Assembly: GCA_949297805.1 (NCBI GenBank)
Contig: CASFTG010000001.1
Location: forward strand, 124,001-188,000
From: an uncultured bacterium
Lineage (GTDB): Bacteria > Bacillota_I > Bacilli_A > RFN20 > CAG-826
Reading direction: 5' to 3'
DNA length: 64,000 nt
Part shown: one piece after another, positions 18,112-26,583 of the stretch
Layout: every line of letters starts with the position of its first letter
Position numbering within the stretch: position 1 is the first letter of the stretch
Made by a program: the position numbers and the translations under genes
The notes under the pieces: generated by a model
What the model saw: only the letters and a program-made list of their open reading frames with translations
What the model was told of the DNA's origin: nothing
The model's database searches: none

Positions 18112-18186
18112 GCTTGCTTAGCTCAATGGTAGAGCAATCGGCTGTTAACCGATCGGTTGTAGGTTCGAGCCCTATAGCAAGCGCCA
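18112..18186 (+). tRNA. tRNA-Asn(GUU)
   Basis: A 75-nt cloverleaf with encoded CCA. The acceptor stem is GCUUGCU/AGCAAGC, the D stem is GCUC/GAGC, the anticodon stem is AUCGG/CCGAU around CUGUUAA (anticodon GUU), and the T arm is GUAGG-UUCGAGC-CCUAU. The discriminator is G, as expected for tRNA-Asn. Confidence 0.95.
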
Positions 18187-18193
18187 TTTATTT

Positions 18194-18245
18194 GGCCCGT
18201 CTTTCAAGGATACATTCATGGGTTCGAATCCCGTACGGGTCACCA
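18194..18245 (+). pseudogene. Truncated tRNA-Glu(UUC) lacking the D arm and 5' anticodon stem
   Basis: This 52-nt element starts 7 nt after tRNA-Asn. It has a complete acceptor stem (GGCCCGU/ACGGGUC), discriminator A and encoded CCA, and a full T arm with GGGUUCGAAUCCC. Between them only CUUUCAAGGAUACAUU remains, which contains a Glu-type anticodon loop CUUUCAA (anticodon UUC) and the 3' side of the anticodon stem. About 23 nt covering the D arm and the 5' half of the anticodon stem are missing. It is followed directly by a terminator. It is either a real deletion or an assembly gap. Confidence 0.75.
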
Positions 18246-18255
18246 GCGAAATATC

Positions 18256-18288
18256 AAGGCTTGGTTCGAATTGACCAGGCCTTTTCTG
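18256..18288 (+). terminator. Terminator after the tRNA-Asn/truncated tRNA-Glu unit
   Basis: AAGGC-T-TGGT pairs with ACCA-G-GCCTT around an 8-nt loop, followed by TTCTG. Its presence right behind the truncated tRNA suggests that the two tRNAs were one transcription unit. Confidence 0.75.
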
Positions 18289-18390
18289 TTATTAGGATGT
18301 AATAACCCTGCAAATCAAACCTAATTTCAGCACATATTTGCCGATTGTCATTCGAACCGTTGAACCTGTGTGCTTCGGAATCTTTAAGGC

Positions 18391-18402
18391 CTGGGTTATA
18401 CT
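18391..18402 (+). promoter_or_regulatory. Putative -10 region of the methyltransferase gene
   Basis: TATACT at 18397-18402, preceded by TTCGGA 17 bp upstream, lies 12 nt before the ATG at 18415. There is no Shine-Dalgarno. The preceding 18289-18390 shows nothing else I can support. Confidence 0.4.
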
Positions 18403-18414
18403 TAAGAACGTTTT

Positions 18415-19436
18415 ATGGGAGTTTCGAATCCGTTTGAAGATTATCTCCATAGTCATTCGATTGAGCCTTTGTTTGTTAATGGCGATGCTTTTGAACTGAT
18501 GCCTACGATTCCTTCCGATTCCATCGATCTGGTTTTAACTTCTCCGCCATATTATCAGAAACGCGAGTACCCGTTTTCGTCGCTTGGAAACGAGCCTAGT
18601 TATTCCGAATATCTTGATTCCTTGGTCCGTTTATTTAAGGAAGTCTATCGGGTTTTAAAACCGAGTGGCTCCTTTTGGCTGAATCTTGGCGACTCCTATA
18701 TTGATAAGCATTTGGAACTGCTTCCTTATCGTTTAACCATTCGTTTGATCGATGAAGTCGGTTTCGTGCTGCGAAATCAAATCATCTGGAACAAGATGAA
18801 AGGGGCTCCCTCTAGCGTCCATGATCGGTTCCGCAATACGTATGAGCCGTTCTTTTTCTTCACCAAGTCGGCATCCGGATACTATTTCAATGAATCGAAG
18901 GCCCGTTTGGAAGTGGGAAAATCCCATCTTGGCAAGCGGGGCGCCGTCGTTACTTCCAGCGGCGTCTCGGGCGTTTCCTTTCGGGGAAGATCGAGCGTTC
19001 CACCCATTTAAGTCCGGAAGAGAAGAAGATGGCCTTAACTGAGCTAAATAATGTTTTAAAGGAAGTTGAAGCGGGTCTAATACCGGACTTCCGGATGGTT
19101 ATTCAGGGCGAGAACCGGGTGACGAACGGGGATTCGATCCGCTTATCAGGCCGGGCAGAGGAACTGCAGGCAAAAGGCTTTTACTTCCTTAAGTACAGCC
19201 GGGAGGGCTCTTTACTTGGCGACGTTTGGGATATTGTCGAATCTAACCGAAAAAGCTCTTCTCATTATGCGGGCTTCCCCTCCGATTTGGTCCGTCTTCC
19301 AATCGCGGTCTGCTGCCCGAATAATGGCATAGTCCTCGACCCGTTTGTGGGAACCGGGACGACTTGTTTGGTGGCTGCTTCCAAATGGAAGCAAAGCATC
19401 GGGATTGAGATTAACAGAGATTATCTGCTTTCTTAA
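18415..19436 (+). pseudogene. Beta-class DNA methyltransferase (N4-cytosine or N6-adenine), frameshifted
   Basis: Two adjacent frames together encode one methyltransferase of about 340 aa. The first (18415-19011) holds the catalytic motif TSPPYY near residue 42, then 'VLKPSGSFWLNLGDSYID'. The second (from about 18984 to the stop at 19436) ends with 'VLDPFVGTGTTCLVAASKW', the S-adenosylmethionine-binding F-x-G-x-G motif. The order, catalytic before cofactor motif, is beta class. Reading frames join as ...VSF-R-GKIERSTHLSPEEKK... if a single G is restored in the GGGG run at 18983-18986. No restriction endonuclease gene is adjacent, so it appears to be an orphan methylase. The break may be a real mutation, a phase-variable run or a sequence error. 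Confidence 0.82.
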
Positions 19437-19454
19437 CAAAAGGACCGTATTCTT

Positions 19455-20339
19455 ATGAAACGCTATCCAATCGATGAATCCTTAGGAAAACTCGCTAACT
19501 TCCATCCGGCTTTCAATCGCTTCGTGGCAACGATGGGGAAAATCTTTATGCCCAATATCCTCTTTTATCTGAAGCGAGCCAAGGCGAATTACCGGCTCAT
19601 TCGCTTTAAGGACCATTATCCTTTTAACGTCTATGTGGTCTACCCAAACGGCGATATAAACCAATCGCGTCCTTGCTATCTATATCTTCATGGAGGGGGC
19701 TTCGCTTATAAAGCCAATGGTTCGCAGGTCGCCCAATTTCTAACAATCATTAAGGATTTGAATGTTGTTGGGATCATTGTCGATTACTCGGTGCTTAAGC
19801 TCTATCCAATCCCCAATCAGCAGATTCTCAAAGCGTTTGATTATCTTTATGAAAACGCTGATTTGCTCTATATCGATAAAGAACATATCGCCGTCGGCGG
19901 CGATTCGGCCGGTGGTTATTTGGCGGCCGACTTAGCTCGGCTTTGTTCAGAATGGATTAAAGCGATGGTTCTTTGCTTCCCGGTGCTCGACCCCTTGCTT
20001 TCGACCGAATCGATGAAAAACTTTCTCGACACTCCGTTATGGAACGGGAAGAACAATAAGAAAATGTGGTCGATGTATGGGCAGGGCAACCCGGAGGTTC
20101 CGAATTTTCTTCATCTTCAGGATTATTCTTGTTTTCCGCCTGCCTATATTGAAGCTTGCGAGTTTGATTGCCTGAAAGATGAGGCCATCGCCTTTAGAGA
20201 TAAGTTGGTCTTAGCCGGATGTCCGGTTACCTTCCGGTTTATTAAAGGAGCGATGCATGGCTATGACATCTTGAAGTCCTCGCCTTTGACGGAAAAGAGT
20301 ATTGAAGAAAGAATCGAGTTTCTTCGAAGCAGTCTCTAA
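19455..20339 (+). CDS. Alpha/beta hydrolase, HSL-type esterase/lipase
   Basis: 294 aa, cytoplasmic. The oxyanion-hole motif HGGGF ('YLHGGGFAYKANG') lies near residue 76. The nucleophile serine is in GGDSAGG near residue 150 (the G-D-S-A-G-G motif of the HSL family). A catalytic His is likely in 'GAMHGYD' near residue 273. Such enzymes cleave short acyl or acetyl esters, and in gut bacteria often deacetylate sugars or drugs. AAAGGA lies upstream of the ATG. The gene follows the methyltransferase by 18 bp on the same strand, but no functional link is evident. Confidence 0.82.
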   Translation: MKRYPIDESLGKLANFHPAFNRFVATMGKIFMPNILFYLKRAKANYRLIRFKDHYPFNVYVVYPNGDINQSRPCYLYLHGGGFAYKANGSQVAQFLTIIKDLNVVGIIVDYSVLKLYPIPNQQILKAFDYLYENADLLYIDKEHIAVGGDSAGGYLAADLARLCSEWIKAMVLCFPVLDPLLSTESMKNFLDTPLWNGKNNKKMWSMYGQGNPEVPNFLHLQDYSCFPPAYIEACEFDCLKDEAIAFRDKLVLAGCPVTFRFIKGAMHGYDILKSSPLTEKSIEERIEFLRSSL

Positions 20340-20361
20340 AAAATAAGAGTCTGCCGAAATA

Positions 20362-20973
20362 TTACTTAATCAAATCCTCTATTGTGCAGCCTAAGCAGTC
20401 GCTAAGCCAATATAGGGTTTCGGCTTGGGCTTTGGCAATATCGACCGATCCTTGCTCATAGGCTCTGATAGTTCGTAAGGGAGCCCCGGATAAGTTAGAT
20501 AATTGGCTTTGGCTATACCCTTGTTTTTCTCGAATCGTCTTTAGAGGGCAGCCCGGTTTGAGATATTCCGCGATAAGGTCCATCGTTTGGCGTATATCCA
20601 TCTCGTGATAGGGGAAGTAGTAATTCAACAGTTGGCTGGGTTTGATGGCTTTGATGAGTTCGGCATATGTCCTATTAAAATGCCATTGGGCATAGGCCAA
20701 AACCCATCCGACCCAGAATTCCGGGGTGGGGATGTCGGTCGCTTCAATATCATGGGGCTCTTTGCCTAAGACAAGGTATAAAAGCTCGATGGAGGTTTTC
20801 CCTAAGGCCAGGATACAATCCGCAGTCTCTAAGCTCCGAGCGGCTTCCGATTTAGCGAATTTATCAGAAAAGTCATCGATGTTGAGTCCTTCCTTCAAAA
20901 CGGCGAACTCGAACATATAGGCTACTTTGGGTTGGATGACCCCGAGCCATTGCTCATTGTAGGCGGGGATCAT
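20362..20973 (-). CDS. HTH (Xre-type) antitoxin partner of the DUF3990 toxin
   Basis: 203 aa. The N-terminal two thirds resemble the helical DUF3791-like partner domain ('AYMFEFAVLKEGL' then 'ILALGKTSIELLYLVLGKEP'). The C-terminal 60 residues are a clear helix-turn-helix: 'IREKQGYSQSQLSNLSG', then 'RTIRAYEQG', as in Xre/Cro regulators. It overlaps the upstream toxin frame by 20 bp and is cotranscribed with it. By analogy it neutralises the toxin and represses the operon by binding near the promoter. The gene is intact, whereas its partner is interrupted. Confidence 0.72.
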   Translation of the reverse strand: MIPAYNEQWLGVIQPKVAYMFEFAVLKEGLNIDDFSDKFAKSEAARSLETADCILALGKTSIELLYLVLGKEPHDIEATDIPTPEFWVGWVLAYAQWHFNRTYAELIKAIKPSQLLNYYFPYHEMDIRQTMDLIAEYLKPGCPLKTIREKQGYSQSQLSNLSGAPLRTIRAYEQGSVDIAKAQAETLYWLSDCLGCTIEDLIK

Positions 20974-21634
20974 TGGGCTTGATTCCTCCCCGGATAATAT
21001 CGCTTAGGTATAAACCATCAGGTTCGAATGGGTCGTTTCGGCTGCTTAAGAATTTTGCAATCGCATCCTGATTGCGCTTTTGTCGTAAAGGAAAATAGGT
21101 TGCCGATTCGGCGATTTCATAACCTGAAAAACGAAGTTGGTTAAAAGCTTTTGGGGATTTCAAAACGATCTGATCCCCGAGATTGCCGAGTCGCAAGGCG
21201 GTCGAAAGTCATTGCAATGTCAAGGCGTTGTTAAGGAAGTTCGCGGCATAAAGGAAGTAGCAATCATCGGCCCGATAGCCTTTGATGACGTCGTAGTTTT
21301 CGATGGGCAAAATAAAATGGTTAATGAGATATCGTTTTCCTTCCTTGGAGACGTCGTGTGCCGTATTGAAGATCCGATTTTGGACTAAGATGGCGATCCA
21401 GTGCAAAGTGGTGAAGCCTTTGTCGGAAAGATCGAGGACTCGTAGACCGGATAGGTCAAGGACATATTTATTGACACATCCATCTCGGTTTTCCTTGACT
21501 GCCCATTCTTTGGCCAAATCCAAACTTTCCGTGCAGTAAAAGCCCAGGCCATAATCGTTATGACGGACCCCTTTGCCGTAAATTGGCTTTTTGACGATGG
21601 ATGACGATCCCTCGTAGATGGTTAAAGCATTCAT
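20954..21634 (-). pseudogene. DUF3990-family (putative ADP-ribosyltransferase) toxin with an in-frame TGA
   Basis: One continuous frame of 227 codons is interrupted only by TGA at 21209-21211. Before it: 'LTIYEGSSSIVKKP', 'RHNDYGLGFYCTES', 'AKEWAV', 'VNKYVLDLSGLRVLDL' and 'GYRADDCYF', the DUF3990 pattern (H/E-G-S, D-F-G-x-G-F-Y, Y-x-L-D, and the G-x-x-A-D-x-x-Y-F segment). After it the family continues without shift as LRLGNLGDQIVLKS and ends DPRLQ. DUF3990 proteins are related to the RES/ART fold and act as toxins that modify host targets. TATAAT on the minus strand (about 21653) lies upstream. The stop should truncate the protein to 141 aa. Confidence 0.75.
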
Positions 21635-21776
21635 GAGAACAACCCATATTTATTATACAACAAAAATGTTACGAACTATCTTATTTATGAACGTTTAAAA
21701 ATTTGATTTAGGCAATATCGCCTTTTCCTGCAAAACCCATTTAAACAAAGCATTATTCGCAACGATTGGGATGTTT

Positions 21777-22784
21777 TTATTGGTCTTTGAGATTATTGGT
21801 GATTAAGGATTTATAAGCCTTTTTGTAGTAGGTGATCAGCCGTTGCCGAAGTCTTTCCGGTTTGATGACTTGGCATTCCGCCCCAAAGCGGCGGAAGTAT
21901 TGCTCTAGCTGGTCAAGGGAGCAACGGAAGAAATAATGGTTGCCTTCGACCCGGTCAACCTTCGGACGATAGACGTAAAGTTTCTTGAAAAGGCTTTGCC
22001 CTTTATCAGTTAAAAAGATTTCGGTCTCGAAGGGATGACGGGAATAGGAATATTGGGGCCCATATTCGGCTAGTCGGCGGAAGACGTCTTGGTCGACCTC
22101 ATCGAAAACGGCCGAGCTATCCAGTTCGATGATGTCCTTGATTTTCGACAAGCGGAAGCTTCGGCAGTCGTCGCCTTCTTTGTATAGCAAATAGTTATAA
22201 GTCTCTTCGGCCACGACCGCGAAGCCATAGGGCGAAATAGGTTTTCTTTGCCCGGCGTTATTCGCAGTATAGACGTAAATTTGCTTTTTAGCCTCGATGG
22301 CTTTGCTCGCTTTCTTATAGACGTCTTTGAAGACGATTGCTTCCCGCCGGAACTGGGGCAAGGAGCCATAGGCGAAAAGCATCCGACGAAAGTAATCGGA
22401 AAAGGTCGAGCCTCTGAGCAGGTTCGACTCGATATGGCTGATGATGTAGATGCTTTCTTTGGTCGGACGAAAGGATAAGGAAGCCGAGTAGTTGGCTTTC
22501 TTGACGTAGCCTTTATAACCTTCGGCGATGATGGAGTCGATGAAGAGGGAACTTTCCTTCTCGTTTAGAGATGATTTTTTGGCTAGGGCCAATAGGTGGG
22601 CCCGTTCTTCGGCTTCCTTTTGGCGGAAGGTATCGAAATAGGCGACGACCAAGGCGTTGACGAACCCATTCCGATTGACTGTCTTATCCTTCTTGAAGAA
22701 ATCGAAACTCTCGGCATCCCGGTCGATCAATTCCAAGAGGTTTTCCGGCAATGCGATTTTGATTTTCTCGTAACTATCCTGCAT
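21777..22784 (-). CDS. WYL-domain transcriptional regulator
   Basis: 335 aa. The N-terminus ('YEKIKIALPENLLELID') looks like a ribbon-helix-helix strand-helix start rather than the usual winged helix. The middle contains the WYL domain: 'ISPYGFAVVAEETYNYLLYK' followed by 'CRSFRLSKIKDI', equivalent to P-Y-G-x-V...W-Y-L-x-x...R-x-F-R-x-x-R-I. The C-terminal WCX-like module ends 'FRRFGAECQVIKPERLRQ'. WYL domains are regarded as ligand sensors, some binding nucleic acid. The gene is divergent from the DUF2828 gene across a 277-bp region and probably controls it. Ribosome binding site AGGGGG precedes the ATG. Confidence 0.8.
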   Translation of the reverse strand: MQDSYEKIKIALPENLLELIDRDAESFDFFKKDKTVNRNGFVNALVVAYFDTFRQKEAEERAHLLALAKKSSLNEKESSLFIDSIIAEGYKGYVKKANYSASLSFRPTKESIYIISHIESNLLRGSTFSDYFRRMLFAYGSLPQFRREAIVFKDVYKKASKAIEAKKQIYVYTANNAGQRKPISPYGFAVVAEETYNYLLYKEGDDCRSFRLSKIKDIIELDSSAVFDEVDQDVFRRLAEYGPQYSYSRHPFETEIFLTDKGQSLFKKLYVYRPKVDRVEGNHYFFRCSLDQLEQYFRRFGAECQVIKPERLRQRLITYYKKAYKSLITNNLKDQ

Positions 22785-23061
22785 ATTTACCCCCTATCCG
22801 TGGTCTAAATTCATGTATTAACCGAATAAACATACGATAAAACCTTTATTGAATGGGTTCAATATTTAGTAAGATTCTGTCAATTTTCACGACTCGTTAG
22901 ATCCTTAAAATATCATCATGCACCGACAGCAACCCATGATTTTCCAATGATGCTTAATCTAAGGTGCCGCGAAAGCGTTAAAGGCGTGGACCGCAACAAA
23001 TCATCTTTATTGGGAAAAGTAACGCGCCTTGTCAAAAACAATCATGAAGGAGGGAACGAAC
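22785..23061. other. Divergent regulatory region with possible structured RNA
   Basis: This 277-bp gap holds a TTGAA-tggg-TTCAA palindrome (about 22851-22864), a candidate operator. On the plus strand it also holds a segment with nested pairing: GCACC (22921) with GGTGC, then CGC-GAAA-GCG (a GNRA-type tetraloop hairpin), then AAGGCG (about 22980) with CGCCTT (about 23026). A TATCAT at about 22911 could start a plus-strand transcript just before the first stem. It may be only a structured 5' leader of the DUF2828 mRNA. A small partner RNA, like the Y RNAs of Ro proteins, is a speculative alternative. Confidence 0.3.
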
Positions 23062-24492
23062 ATGAACGAAAACAACACCCGCTTATTAGCTCGGACCGAG
23101 AACGGCGATGCCGCCTATTATTCTTCGGGCGATTATTTGGTCGACCTCCTTTCGCTTATTGGGGCCAGCCGGTCGAACCCCAGCCAATGCCGGCCTTTGT
23201 TCAAGAAGGCTTTCTCGCTGGATAAAGAGCGGGCTCTTTCTTTGCTTCTTTACGCCCGGGATATCCGGGGCGGGTTAGGGGAACGGGCGGTCTTCCGAAC
23301 CCTTTACCATGACTTAGCCATCGATAATCCTGATTTGGCCGTTAAAATCATTCCTTTAGTCATCGAATTCGGCCGTTATGATGATCTTTTTGTGCTCATT
23401 GGCACCAAAGCCGAGCCCGCGCTTCTTGAGCTCATCAAAAAGACCCTCGAGGAGGATCTGGCTTCCCCTGATGGGTCGGTCAGCCTTCTATCGAAATGGA
23501 TGCCTTCGATCAACGCCTCTAATCCCAAAACCATCAACTTGGCCCGTCATCTAGCTAAGGCCTTGGGCTTAAGTAACGCCGAGTATAGGAAGATTCTTTC
23601 CGTACTTCGGAAAGGTCGGATTGTCGAGAACAACCTTCGGACCATGGATTATTCCTTCGATTATCAAAGCGTCCCGGCTCAGGCCTTTCATAAATACCGG
23701 GCGGCTTTCGAACGGAATGATGGTGCGCGCTATCACGACTTCATCGACAAGGCCTTGAAAGGGGAGGCCAAAATTAGGACTGAAGGGCTTTACCCTTATC
23801 AAATCGTCCCTAACTACTTTGAATTTGACCGCTTAAATGAGTTGGAGAAGGCGGCCATGGAAAGCAAGTGGCAGGCGATGAAAGATGGTCTCCCCGATTT
23901 AAGCGGGACCATCGTCGTTCGCGATGGCTCGGGATCGATGATGTGCGACAACGGCTTCCCTGATCGGGTCGCCACCAGTTTAGCCATCCTCTTCTCCGAA
24001 TATCTGAAAGGACCCTTTAAGGATAGTTTCATCACTTTCTCGAGCCACCCCGAGATCGTCCGCTTCCAAGAAGGAATGAGTCTCTACGATAAATTGGAGG
24101 AAATCCATCGTTACGATGATGTCTCCAACACCGACATCCTCAAGGTCTATCGTCTGATTCTCGAACTAGAGACCATCGCCCAGCCGATCAAGCGGGTCCT
24201 CATCATCTCCGATATGGAATTCGACCAGGGGGCGGAGAACGTCCCGACCTACGAGACGTTCAAATCGATGTTTGAGGAGAAGGGCCTGCCCTTGCCACAG
24301 GTCATCTACCTTAACGTCAATTCCCATGGGATCCGCTTCAGCGCCACGAAAGAAGACAACGTCTTGCTCCTTTCGGGGGCGAGCCGGAACCTGGTGAGCT
24401 TATTGGCCGATGCCGGCGAGCTTGATTGCCGTTCCTTGCTCGATTTGGCCATCGCCCCTTATCGCGAGTTGGTCAGAGATATTCTCGCCTAA
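23062..24492 (+). CDS. DUF2828 family protein: TROVE-like RNA-binding region plus vWA domain
   Basis: 476 aa. The N-terminal 300 residues are a helical repeat array with the family features 'TENGDAAYYSSGDYLVDLL' and ARDIRGGLGERAVFRTLY. They are equivalent to the TROVE/Ro60-like ring found in DUF2828 proteins. The C-terminal part is a von Willebrand A fold with an intact MIDAS, DGSGSM near residue 297, and 'VLIISDMEFDQ'. The ATG at 23062 has AAGGAGGG 8 nt upstream; earlier in-frame starts lie inside that site. Family relatives of Ro bind misfolded or Y RNAs. An RNA-surveillance or stress role, controlled by the divergent WYL protein, is inferred. Confidence 0.78.
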   Translation: MNENNTRLLARTENGDAAYYSSGDYLVDLLSLIGASRSNPSQCRPLFKKAFSLDKERALSLLLYARDIRGGLGERAVFRTLYHDLAIDNPDLAVKIIPLVIEFGRYDDLFVLIGTKAEPALLELIKKTLEEDLASPDGSVSLLSKWMPSINASNPKTINLARHLAKALGLSNAEYRKILSVLRKGRIVENNLRTMDYSFDYQSVPAQAFHKYRAAFERNDGARYHDFIDKALKGEAKIRTEGLYPYQIVPNYFEFDRLNELEKAAMESKWQAMKDGLPDLSGTIVVRDGSGSMMCDNGFPDRVATSLAILFSEYLKGPFKDSFITFSSHPEIVRFQEGMSLYDKLEEIHRYDDVSNTDILKVYRLILELETIAQPIKRVLIISDMEFDQGAENVPTYETFKSMFEEKGLPLPQVIYLNVNSHGIRFSATKEDNVLLLSGASRNLVSLLADAGELDCRSLLDLAIAPYRELVRDILA

Positions 24493-24520
24493 CCGGAGGT
24501 CACCCCTCCGGTTTTCTTGT
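24492..24520 (+). terminator. Terminator of the DUF2828 gene
   Basis: Perfect ACCGGAGG/CCTCCGGT arms with a 4-nt loop are followed by TTTCTTG, immediately at the stop codon. Confidence 0.87.
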
Positions 24521-24542
24521 TTTCAAAGAGGCGCATCCATGT

Positions 24543-24548
24543 TATAAA
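24543..24548 (+). promoter_or_regulatory. -10 element of the nuclease gene (leaderless)
   Basis: TATAAA ends 6 nt before the GTG start at 24555. There is no Shine-Dalgarno between them. The -35 region is weak (TTTTCA at 24520-24525). Confidence 0.45.
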
Positions 24549-24554
24549 ACCCGT

Positions 24555-26527
24555 GTGAAATCCCATCGCTTTGTCTTCCTTCTCTGCGCGCCTTTGCTTC
24601 TTGGCCTTGGCGTCTATCCGCGCGAAGTTAAAGCGTCCGTCGGGAATTATTCGACCGATGCCGAAACGTATTACGATTCGATTGAGGCCAGCGGGGGATT
24701 AGAGCTCCTGGGCGAGCTTCACGATCTATTGGTCACCACTCATAAGACTTATACGACTTATGATGATTGCAAAAATCCAAACTATGTCACCTTAACCGAC
24801 ACTGATTTTCAAGGGGAGGTGTTGGAATTTTACTCCCAAACCACCATCTCCAAGACTTGGGGTTCGGGCAAGCAAGGGACTTGGAACCGAGAGCACGTTT
24901 GGTGTCAGTCTTTATCGAATGGGCTTTGGGGCGAATCGGGCGGCGGGGCGGACCTCCACCATATCCGTCCGGTCGAGTCCGGCCTCAATAGCGCACGTAA
25001 CAATGCCAAGTTCGGGGAAGTCCCCCATACTTCGGCGAATGAGAAATACTACGAAGACGCGAATAACGATCCGGTGGCTTTAGGCGGCTATGCCTTAGGG
25101 CAGGAGGTGTTCGAGCCGATCGATGATTCGAAAGGCGACGTCGCTCGGATCATCTTCTACGTCTACACTCATTACAATACTTATCAAAATGTTGGGGGCT
25201 CGACCAACGGCAGCCATTCGACGCCGAAATTCGGGACTCTCGATTTCTCCGATGTCGTCGATGGGTCGGATGAAGAAGCCCTTGATTTATTGCTGACCTG
25301 GAATGAGCTCGACCCCGTTTCTGAATATGAAATGGCCCGGAACGAAGCGGTCGCTAAATACCAAGGCAACCGGAACCCCTTCATCGACCATCCGGAATAC
25401 GCCGAATACATTTGGGGTGAAGATGTTGAACCATCGTTGTCAGCCCCCAAGAGTTTGACGATGACGGTTGGGGAAACCAAACAGCTAGGAGCTACAATCC
25501 ACGGAGGCACCGGATCCATATCCTATTCTTCCTCCGATGAGGCGATAGTAACAGTTTCTGCTGATGGCTCATTGACCGCATTAACGGCCGGAGATGCGAC
25601 GATTGAATGCCGGGCTTTAGTCGAAGGGAAGGAATTGGCGGCCACGACAAAAATCACCGTCAAATCCCCATCTTTAGAAGGACGATATAAGAAATTGACC
25701 GCAATTCCCGAGGATATTGACGGAAAATACGTTATAGCCTACGAGAATTTGGCGTTGAATTCGAGTTTAATTGGCGACGCTATGGATGTCGAGAATAACA
25801 CTGTGACCATCGATATTGTGGAGATTATCTTACCGGCGACCTAACCGACTGCGAGTTGGAGTTCCGTTCCCGGGAGAACGGATTTGATATCATCACACCC
25901 AACGGGGATTATGTTTACGCCGCTTCCAACAGCGCCAACGACTTAAAATGCTCTTCTTCACAGTCTTCGGTCCTAAACCTATTTTCCACCGCCTATGATG
26001 GACTCGGGATCGTTTCCTCCGTCGGCGCGGTTCTTCGCTTCAATTCCGCCAGCAACCAGATGCGCTTCCGTTACTACCACACCAAAGACGGTAAAGAACC
26101 TGGTCAGAAACCAATCACCATCTATAAACTAAGCGAAGACGAGAACGTGGCCTCGGCCAAAGCCTTCGCTTCAGATTTTCTCTCCGCCATAAAATGCGAC
26201 AATGGGGTGACCCCGCCTTCGACTTCCGCTTGGAACGATATGGCTCAAAAAGCTTCTGCCCTGACTTCGGCGGCTTTATCAATGCTGCAAACCGCTGCTT
26301 ACCAGGACGGGGAGATCGGTTTGGCCGTCGAGCGTTACGACTACATCATCGGTAAGTACGGAACTACCGATTATCCTGATTTCCTTAGCCGCGGCATTAG
26401 GCCGATCCAGCCAAGTCAGGTCATTGAACCTCTTACCTCTGAATCTTTTATGATTTTCGGTGCGATTGCCCTTTTCATCGTCGGTGGCTTCGCCCTTTAT
26501 TTCCTCATTCGCCGGAAACGGGCGTAG
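24555..26527 (+). pseudogene. Secreted endonuclease I (NucM/EndA-like) with Ig-like domain and membrane tail, frameshifted
   Basis: The protein of about 657 aa has a signal peptide (VFLLCAPLLLGLGVYP), then the endonuclease I domain with catalytic segment 'WNREHVWCQS' and 'GADLHHIRP', plus N-S-A-R-N-N. A Big_2-type Ig fold follows ('LTMTVGETKQLGA' to 'LTAGDATIECRA'), then an unrecognised domain, and a C-terminal membrane helix ending LIRRKRA. The frame breaks at about 25820. Restoring one G (GTGGAG to GTGGGAG) joins it to the downstream frame, reading GDYLTGDLTDCELEF. It degrades extracellular nucleic acid, which would feed the purine-salvage genes. The GTG start follows a -10 box by 6 nt. Confidence 0.8.
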
Positions 26528-26583
26528 TTCTTTAATTCCCACTTCGCTTCATCTAAATTCTTTTTTCGTAAGGAGCAAACAAC

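Noticed and set aside
21209..21211. UGA as a sense codon (Mollicutes-like code 4)
   Set aside because: Many genes end in TGA within tight ATGA or TGATG overlaps (for example 14408, 43677, 56047 and 61466), tryptophan is written TGG throughout, and the only tRNA-Trp seen has anticodon CCA.
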